Shown here: piece after piece, positions 6,296 through 11,764 of the stretch
Position numbering within the stretch: position 1 is the stretch's first letter
How the letters are laid out: each line of letters begins with the position of its first letter
DNA from: Firmicutes bacterium CAG:170
Lineage (GTDB): Bacteria; Bacillota; Clostridia; Oscillospirales; Oscillospiraceae
DNA length: 11,764 bases
NCBI GenBank assembly: GCA_000436735.1
Contig: FR887241.1
Coordinates: 3,128 to 14,891 of the forward strand
Reading direction: 5' to 3'
Position numbers and translations under genes: made by a program
The notes under the pieces: generated by a model
What the model was told of the DNA's origin: nothing
The model's input: the letters and a program-made list of their open reading frames with translations, nothing else
Database searches by the model: none

Positions 6296-8246
6296 TCAGA
6301 CCAGCGGCGTTTTGGCTTTCCGGTCCGGATCGGTGCAGGTTTTTACGGTCGGGCTGTCCGCCAGAGACTGGCACACGCGGAAGCCGGTCAGGTAAATTTC
6401 ACCCGCGTCGGCGCATGTTTTTTCTGTCCGCACACCGATGACCGGGTCGTCCGGCCACGGGTTTTCCACGACCATGCGGAACTGCGTCGTGCCGTCGGGC
6501 TGCAAAAGCGGAAGCGTCGTCGCCGTGACCTCGGCCAGCGCCGTGTCCAGATCGTAGCAGTCCCACTCGCCGTCGCGCACACGATCCCATTCACGCGCCT
6601 GATTCATGATGTTGACGCCGTAGACCAGCGGGATCTCCAGCGTGCGGCCGCTTTGGAACGAGATCACATACTTTCCGATCTGATCTTTTTCCGCCTGCAT
6701 CGGCGCGCTGGTGATATAGACGTGCTCGCGCCAGACGGTCGTCATGTGCGTAAATTCCAAATGCGGCACGCGGAGCGTATGCGCGTTGTGATAGCGGTAC
6801 AGCTCCTCCATGGCGGCCCTTTGCAGCACGTCGAAGCAGTCGTCCGTGTAATCCGTCCGCCAGAGCAGATATGCGCCATAGACGATCGACAGCAGAACGC
6901 CGTTCCGCTGCATCGTGACCGGCTCTGTCGTCGTCCAGTGCGACGGCGCGCCGCCCAGCGCACCGGCCTCCACACGCGCCTGCCAGTTGACCATCCCGCG
7001 CGGGTCCCAGTTGCCGTAGGTCATATCCATTCCGCGCGAAAGGAACCGCTGATCGTGCGATTCGCGCAGCGCCCAGTACCAGTTGTGCGCGATGCAGTCG
7101 CGCGGGATGCGGTCGAGCGCCGTCCACGTCGCGGGAATATGGTCTACCGTGCTGCGCGACGCCAAGCCCCTCGCCCCAGCTCGTGATGTGGTTGAGCATT
7201 TTCTCCGACCAATACATGAGGCGGATGCCGCGCTGCGCGAGATAATCATGAATTTTCGTCAGGTCCTCCGCCAGAAGCTCGCCCGCGTCGCGCTTGCGGC
7301 AGGTTTCGCAGACGCAGATGCTGTAAATTTCATCGTGGCCGACCTGCATGACGCGCGGCTGGAACACGTCGATGACCTCGTCCATCACGTCGAACAGCAG
7401 CTTGTAGCTGTCTGGATTCGACGGGCAGTAGGTGTCGGGGAACGGGTCGTAGCTGCGCTCGGCAAGCTCCGGGTGCGCATTGAGCAGGTAATCGGCGTGA
7501 CTCAGCGACGGCACCTCCGGAATGACCTCCATGCCGCGCGCGCGGCAGTAGGCGATTAGCTCCCGCACGGTATCCTGCGTCAGCCAGCTCCCGCCGCCGT
7601 TTTCAAAGTGGATGGAGTTTTTCACCCATCCGAACATATTCTGCACCTCGTCGGCGCGCTCGGGATAGCGCGCCATTTCACGGCAATAGCTCTCCCAGCT
7701 TTCGTTGATCTCCGGATGGCGCTTGTATTCCATCGCGCCGCCGACCTCTAAGATCACGGTATTGTAGCGGTAGTACAGCAGCATGTCCACGATCCGGTAA
7801 AACGCGTTCAGGCCGTCCTTCGGCGGCAGATAGAGCTTCAATCCGCGGAACGGGCACTGCGGCGCGGCAAAGCGCAGTCCGCCGGAAATTTTACCGCCGC
7901 CCGTCTGCGCGTCATGCAGCAGCTCACACGCGGCATAAAGCCAGCCGTTTCGCGTATTGGCCCAGATCGTAAGCGCGCTCCCCTCGCCCAGCACCGCAAA
8001 CGCATCCTCGTTCTCAAGCGTCTTTTCCTCCATGCCGGCTTCCAGCAGCTGCGCGCGGATTGCAGGAGAAAGTCCCTCTTTCAAAGCAAGCTCCGTCCAG
8101 CTGTCCGCACCCTCGCCTGCAAGAGACGCCGTCTGCTCCAGAATTCCGCGCAGGACCGCATCCTCCATGCCTGCGGCGGCCGTCGCAGAAAGCGCTTTCT
8201 TTTCGCCCGGCTGTACGACTCGATTCAGTCCCAGTTTCAGATCCAT
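6296..8246 (-). pseudogene. GH20-like beta-hexosaminidase, frameshifted
   Basis: Together the two frames would make about 649 residues. The start at 8246 has AAAGGAGAG about 7 bases upstream. An N-terminal zincin-like region (to about 130) leads to a barrel beginning FRGLKLYLPP. The catalytic Asp-Glu pair typical of GH20 is D305-E306 in MQVGHDEIYS, followed by CVCETC at 311-316. After LMYWSEKMLNHITSWGEGLG (about 343-362) the frame shifts, near 7151-7180, and continues with VDHIPATWTALDRIPRDC and HNWYWAL, family-like sequence running to the TGA at 6296. Dropping one base, such as that at 7154, restores one frame. The first frame stays open by chance to 6591. GH20 enzymes remove terminal GlcNAc or GalNAc by substrate-assisted catalysis. 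No signal peptide, so cytoplasmic. It follows the DUF4965 gene by 14 bases. A truncated product would keep the catalytic pair but lose the end of the barrel. Confidence 0.78.
7151..7180 (-). other. Frameshift site in the GH20-like gene
   Basis: Family-like sequence ends in one frame at about codon 362-364 and resumes in another at AGC ACG GTA GAC (7153-7142). One surplus base accounts for it. A GGGG run (minus strand) lies at the upstream end of this interval. Confidence 0.72.
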
Positions 8247-8260
8247 CGCTTCTCTCCTTT

Positions 8261-10156
8261 TCAGATACGGCAAGTGCCTTCCTGCGCAAGCAGGCGGATG
8301 AAAAGGCCGCCCTGCACCGAGCGGTGCATCATATAGAAGTACTTCGCGGTCTTTGTGCTGTACCAGTCGGCCATCGGCACGCGGCTTTCCATTTCGTTGA
8401 AATAGCGCCACACCGGCGTCATGAACGCCTCAAATTCCGCACTGTCCTTTGCCAGAACGCCCGTCCACGCCTGCCAGTCCGACTTGGACGTGCTGCCGCG
8501 GCTGTCCAGCGGCGTACCGTAGCGGTTCGTATACTGATGATAGGACGCGAATTCGTCCGCAAGCTCCTGCTCGGTAAACAGTCCGGTGCCGAACAGCTTA
8601 TCCCAGACGATGTTGTATTTCAGGCTGAACGTGTCCGGCTGGTCGAAGGCCAGGCGGAAGCTTCCGTCGCCCTTTGCCGCGCGGCTGACCCAGCTGCGCG
8701 CCATGGTGCGCGCAGTATCCCGATAACGTGCCGCCGCTTCGCTGTCTCCGGTTCGCGTCAGCAGGATCGCCATGGACGCAATGCCCATGATGGCCTTCAG
8801 GCCGAGGTTGCAGTTATGCGCCAGATGGCGGAAGAAATCGTCGGTGCAGATCTGGTCGGCGGGGTCCTCGCCGTGCGCGATCAGATAGTCTGCCCACTGC
8901 GCAAACAGCGCGCGGTTTTCCGCAAACAGCTCCGTACCCGCGCCCGCCGTGACGGCGGCAGCCGCCATGACCAGCATATTGCCGCATTCCTCGATCGGCA
9001 TCTGGTGGCTGGGGTCGCTGTGTGCGCAGTAGACCTGCCCGTTGACCTGCGGATAGCAGCCCACATCATGCGGCGCAAATTCAAACGGCCAGTCGGCGCT
9101 TTTCGCGTAGTGCAGGATCGGCCGGAGCATGCCGTTTACAAGCTCCGGGTTATAAAGGAGGTACATCGGCATACTGGGATAGCTGACATCCGCCGTCGCG
9201 GCGCAGCCGTTGGACAGGCACTCCTTCGAGATATACAGAAGTCCGTCCTGCTCGTCCTCCACCAGCTTATGTGCCGCCATGACCTGCCGGTATGCAAGCG
9301 TCAGCATATCCGCGTAGATCTCGCCGCCAGCCTCCGTGGCCTTGCGCGTGAGCGTCTGCGAAAATTCCCGCTCCCGCGCGCAGAGCGCAGGATACTCGGC
9401 GAATGCATCCGCAATTGCCTCTTCGATGGTCTTTCCGCTGCGCTTCCAATAGGCCTTCAGCGGCTTTTTGAAGTATTCAATGCTGTCGATATCGTCGTAG
9501 GCAAACGCGAACAGCGCGCTTCCGTCCGAAAGCGCAGCCTCCGCCGTCACAAACGTCTCGCCCTTGACCTTGCGCCAGCCGGCTTTGCCGTTCTGCACGC
9601 AGAGGTAGAAATAGCCCCAGTCGATGCGCGTATCGTCGCCCGCGTTTTTCAGGATCGGCTGCGTCGTGCCGCCGATCTTCACGGCTTCGATCCCGCTGCC
9701 GCAGGACACGGTCTCCACCGTGACCGGCTCCTGCCGCGCCGTATCGAGGCAAAGCTCCTCCGACGCGCTGAGCTCCGCGCGAAGCGCGTGCGCGTTCCCG
9801 TCCAGCGCCTCCGTCCGGAGCGCCAGATAGGAGACCGGGCGGCTGCACAGCAGCAGATCGTCTGCAAAAACGGGCGTAAAGAAGCGCGCCGTCAGGCGGA
9901 CGCCATGCGCCTCAAAAACATACTGCGTGGCAAGCGCCGTTATTTCCATGGAAATCTGACGCATCGGGATGCCTCCGGCCTCTTCGCCGCCCATGAAGCG
10001 GTATTGCTCGCCGTCGATCCACAGCATGCCGTTGATGGTGTTGCAGTGGCCCGTCCAATGACACGTTGCCGCCTCGTTGAGTGTATCCCGGCAGGACCAG
10101 ACGCTGAAATAGGGATCGACTGTGATCAGGGGAACCGCAGGTGCTCTGAGCTTCAT
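8261..10156 (-). CDS. DUF4965 / glutaminase A-like family protein
   Basis: A 631-residue protein related to fungal glutaminase A (GtaA), with the DUF5127-DUF4965-DUF1793 layout, and to many glycan-locus proteins of gut bacteria. The start at 10156 follows GGAGG by 7 bases; an in-frame ATG 42 bases upstream would overlap the promoter leader. The N-terminal part (RAPAVPLITVDPYFSVWS, about 3-20) is the beta-sandwich signature. The conserved (alpha/alpha)-barrel core is in the middle: KECLSNGCAATADVSYPS, the block WPFEFAPHDVGCYP, MPIEECGNM, and near the end YGTPLDSRGSTSKSDW. All key blocks look intact. No signal peptide or membrane segment is seen, so it should be cytoplasmic, unlike secreted fungal GtaA. 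Because it sits in a glycoside hydrolase operon, a glycan role is more likely than glutamine hydrolysis, but the activity is not established here. First gene of its operon. Confidence 0.86.
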   Translation of the reverse strand: MKLRAPAVPLITVDPYFSVWSCRDTLNEAATCHWTGHCNTINGMLWIDGEQYRFMGGEEAGGIPMRQISMEITALATQYVFEAHGVRLTARFFTPVFADDLLLCSRPVSYLALRTEALDGNAHALRAELSASEELCLDTARQEPVTVETVSCGSGIEAVKIGGTTQPILKNAGDDTRIDWGYFYLCVQNGKAGWRKVKGETFVTAEAALSDGSALFAFAYDDIDSIEYFKKPLKAYWKRSGKTIEEAIADAFAEYPALCAREREFSQTLTRKATEAGGEIYADMLTLAYRQVMAAHKLVEDEQDGLLYISKECLSNGCAATADVSYPSMPMYLLYNPELVNGMLRPILHYAKSADWPFEFAPHDVGCYPQVNGQVYCAHSDPSHQMPIEECGNMLVMAAAAVTAGAGTELFAENRALFAQWADYLIAHGEDPADQICTDDFFRHLAHNCNLGLKAIMGIASMAILLTRTGDSEAAARYRDTARTMARSWVSRAAKGDGSFRLAFDQPDTFSLKYNIVWDKLFGTGLFTEQELADEFASYHQYTNRYGTPLDSRGSTSKSDWQAWTGVLAKDSAEFEAFMTPVWRYFNEMESRVPMADWYSTKTAKYFYMMHRSVQGGLFIRLLAQEGTCRI

Positions 10157-10193
10157 AAAATATCCTCCGTTTTCTGAAAGGTACGTTCTTTTT

Positions 10194-10202
10194 CTCATTT
10201 TG
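10194..10202 (-). promoter_or_regulatory. CAAAATGAG motif abutting the DUF4965 -10
   Basis: This 9-mer is read on the minus strand right after TATAAT, around the expected transcription start. It also forms one half of the palindrome at 2790-2805 in the other hydrolase-transporter control region. A shared operator is possible, but the orientation relative to the promoter differs. Confidence 0.3.
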
Positions 10203-10231
10203 ATTATAGCAATCGGAAAAGTCGCCGTAAA
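10203..10231 (-). promoter_or_regulatory. Promoter for the DUF4965-GH20 operon
   Basis: The minus strand reads TGCTATAAT at 10211-10203, the same extended -10 as the lipoprotein promoter. TTTACG, matching 4 of 6 -35 positions, sits 17 bases upstream at about 10231-10226. The leader would be about 40 bases. CAAAATGAG follows directly downstream of the -10. Confidence 0.7.
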
Positions 10232-10330
10232 TGGAGGAACCCTTGCAAAAACTATGGAAGAAAATCAGGCCCGAGAGAGAGTCTTTGCGCCTCTCCGACG
10301 GTAGGATGCAGCCGCGTCGCCTTTGATGCG

Positions 10331-10360
10331 CAAAAGCGCCGCTCTTTCGGGCGGCGCCTT
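10331..10360 (-). terminator. Rho-independent terminator of the sugar-phosphate mutase gene
   Basis: Read on the minus strand, GCGCCGC and GCGGCGC pair as a 7-bp GC stem around the loop CCGAAAGA, followed by TTTTG. An extra AAG/CTT pairing with one bulged G can extend the stem. It lies about 25 bases after the TAA at 10383. The remainder of 10232-10330 shows no gene I can support. Confidence 0.75.
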
Positions 10361-10382
10361 CGGTATCTCCTGATATGGTTGC

Positions 10383-11764
10383 TTAAAGCATGGCCGTCAT
10401 GGCGGCGGTCATTTCCTGCACCATTTCCTCCGCGCGCGCCATGCTGTCCGCGCGGGCGGTATAGTAGAACTTGATCTTCGGCTCCGTGCCGGACGGGCGC
10501 AGAATGACGCGGCCATGCTCGCCGAGCGTCATGAGGATCATGTTCTCCGTCGGAAGGCCGGTCGGACGCTGCTCGCCGGTCGCGCGCACGGTCTCAAAGC
10601 CCGCGCGGAAATCGGTCACCGCCGTGACCGGGAAACCGGCCAGCGTCTCGGGCGGCTGCGCACGAAGCTCCTCCATAAGCGCCATGCAGTGCGCCTTCTG
10701 CTCCTCCGAGGTGAAATTCACGTTCTGAAGGCCGGTCGCAAAGTGGCCGTAGGTCTCGTACAGGCCGTCCATGACCTCGCCGAGCGTCTTTCCCTCGAGC
10801 TTGTACGTCGCGGTCATTTCCGCGATCAGCGTCGCCGTCACGACGGCGTCCTTGTCTCTGGCGTAATCGCCCTTGAGATAGCCGCAGCTCTCCTCAAAGC
10901 CGAGCACGAAGCGCTCCGGGTGGCCCTCCTGCTCCAGCGCGAGGATCTGACCGCCGATATACTTGAAGCCGGTCAGGACGATGCGCATTTCACAGCCGTA
11001 TGACGCAGCGATCCGCGCGGCCAGCGGGGTCGAGACGATGCTCTCCACTGCGACAGGCTTCTCCGGGAGCTTCCCGGCTTCCTTGAGGCTGCGCAGAATA
11101 TAGTCGAGCAGCAGGCAGCCCATTTCATTGCCGGAGAATTTCCGATAGCCTCCGGCGACGGGAATGGCGGCCGCGATGCGGTCGGAGTCCGGGTCGGTGG
11201 CCAGAACGATGTCCGGATGGACCTGCTCCGCCAGCTTATAGTTCTCCGTGAAGGACACGTCGTTCTCGGGATTCGGGATCGGGCAGGTGGGGAAATCGCC
11301 CGATGGACGGCGCTGGCTCTCCGGAACATGCAGCTCCGCGCCAAGGCGGGTCAGCATCTCGGTGACAGGCTCGCCGCCCGCACCGCACAGCGGCGAATAA
11401 ACGACCCGCAGCGCAGCCTTCTTCACATTTTCGGGATGGATGGCCTCCTGCGCGATGCGCGCATAATAATCCTGCCAGAGGCTGTCCGGGATATAGGTCA
11501 CAAGGCCCTGCCGCATGGCCTCCTCAAACGTGAGCTTTTCCGGCTCGAACAGATTGATGGTCTCGATCGCGGCGCTGACCTTTGCCGCCGGCTCCTGCAC
11601 CATCTGGCCGCCGTCGGCGCCATAGCACTTGATGCCGTTATACTCCTGCGTGTTGTGGCTGGCGGAGATCACGATACCGGCGCTGCAATGCAGATGGCGC
11701 ACCGCATACGACAGCATCGGCGTGGGGCACAGGCGGTCGTAGAGATGGACATGGATGCCGGATT
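10383..11764 (-). CDS. Phosphoglucomutase/phosphomannomutase-type alpha-D-phosphohexomutase (N-terminus outside the window)
   Basis: Interconverts hexose-6-phosphate and hexose-1-phosphate in the cytoplasm. The frame is open to the right edge, so the true start is missing; 459 residues are visible and perhaps 40-60 are absent. All four functional loops are present: the phosphoserine loop GIVISASHNTQEYNGIK (catalytic Ser codon at 11658-11660), the Mg-binding DPDSDR (about 11178-11195), the sugar-specificity loop GFEESCGY, and the phosphate-binding RPSGTEPKIKFY near the C-terminus. GFEES favours glucose-type substrates (PgcA/Pgm-like) but mannose cannot be excluded. The loop has ASHNT where most relatives have ASHNP. 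It is separated from the hydrolase operon by its own terminator, so it is likely an independent housekeeping or cell-envelope precursor gene. Confidence 0.93.
   Translation of the reverse strand, partial: SGIHVHLYDRLCPTPMLSYAVRHLHCSAGIVISASHNTQEYNGIKCYGADGGQMVQEPAAKVSAAIETINLFEPEKLTFEEAMRQGLVTYIPDSLWQDYYARIAQEAIHPENVKKAALRVVYSPLCGAGGEPVTEMLTRLGAELHVPESQRRPSGDFPTCPIPNPENDVSFTENYKLAEQVHPDIVLATDPDSDRIAAAIPVAGGYRKFSGNEMGCLLLDYILRSLKEAGKLPEKPVAVESIVSTPLAARIAASYGCEMRIVLTGFKYIGGQILALEQEGHPERFVLGFEESCGYLKGDYARDKDAVVTATLIAEMTATYKLEGKTLGEVMDGLYETYGHFATGLQNVNFTSEEQKAHCMALMEELRAQPPETLAGFPVTAVTDFRAGFETVRATGEQRPTGLPTENMILMTLGEHGRVILRPSGTEPKIKFYYTARADSMARAEEMVQEMTAAMTAML

Noticed and set aside
8060..10177. 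A 705-codon plus-strand open frame opposite the DUF4965 gene
   Set aside because: It is longer than the real gene but its product is Arg/Ala/His-rich low-complexity shadow sequence with no recognisable domain. The minus strand has conserved family motifs, ribosome binding site and promoter.
10122..10330. Short plus-strand open frame (60 codons) and a 16-codon frame at 10254 in the intergenic gap
   Set aside because: They run through the minus-strand promoter and leader, have no ribosome binding site, and resemble nothing.
1..11764. CRISPR arrays, insertion sequences, tRNA or rRNA genes, riboswitches
   Set aside because: No regularly spaced repeats, transposase motifs, terminal inverted repeats, CCA-ended cloverleaf or conserved aptamer sequence was seen on either strand.

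Overview
This window looks like a carbohydrate-use locus from a GC-rich member of the Clostridia (Bacillota), most likely a gut anaerobe of the Oscillospiraceae or Christensenellales type. The call rests on gene content and style: a LipO/YtcQ-type lipoprotein solute-binding protein, a YesM-like sensor kinase and YesN-like AraC-type response regulator side by side, cytoplasmic glycoside-hydrolase-like proteins without signal peptides, strong AGGAGG-type ribosome binding sites and TATAAT promoters. The exact genus cannot be told from sequence alone.

Layout. Positions 1-2671 are a minus-strand unit: a solute-binding lipoprotein (1022-2671) followed by a DUF4091/GH123-like hydrolase gene (1-952) that runs off the left edge and carries a frameshift near 660. 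A 30-bp perfect palindrome lies between them. The 345-bp gap 2672-3016 is a divergent control region with a promoter for each side and several repeated or palindromic motifs. Positions 3017-6225 are the plus-strand kinase and response regulator pair; the regulator has an in-frame TAG at 5074-5076. A strong rho-independent terminator follows at 6231-6265. Positions 6296-10156 are a second minus-strand operon: a DUF4965 (glutaminase A-like) protein followed 14 bases later by a GH20-like beta-hexosaminidase gene broken by a frameshift near 7155. Positions 10331-11764 hold the terminator and most of a phosphoglucomutase/phosphomannomutase-type gene that runs off the right edge.

How the genes fit together (inference): the kinase senses an extracellular glycan cue and the regulator activates the transporter and hydrolase operons on either side. 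The lipoprotein would hand oligosaccharide to ABC permeases, which are not in the window. The DUF4091, GH20-like and DUF4965 proteins would trim it in the cytoplasm. GH20 and GH123 families both act on N-acetylhexosamines, so an amino-sugar-containing glycan is the best guess. The sugar-phosphate mutase may be an unrelated housekeeping neighbour.

The most striking point is that three of the locus genes, including the regulator, each carry one disabling lesion while the kinase, lipoprotein, DUF4965 and mutase genes are open. Either the system is decaying or the sequence has errors; reads are needed to decide. I did not find a wholly new system. The best leads are the control elements and the clustered lesions.
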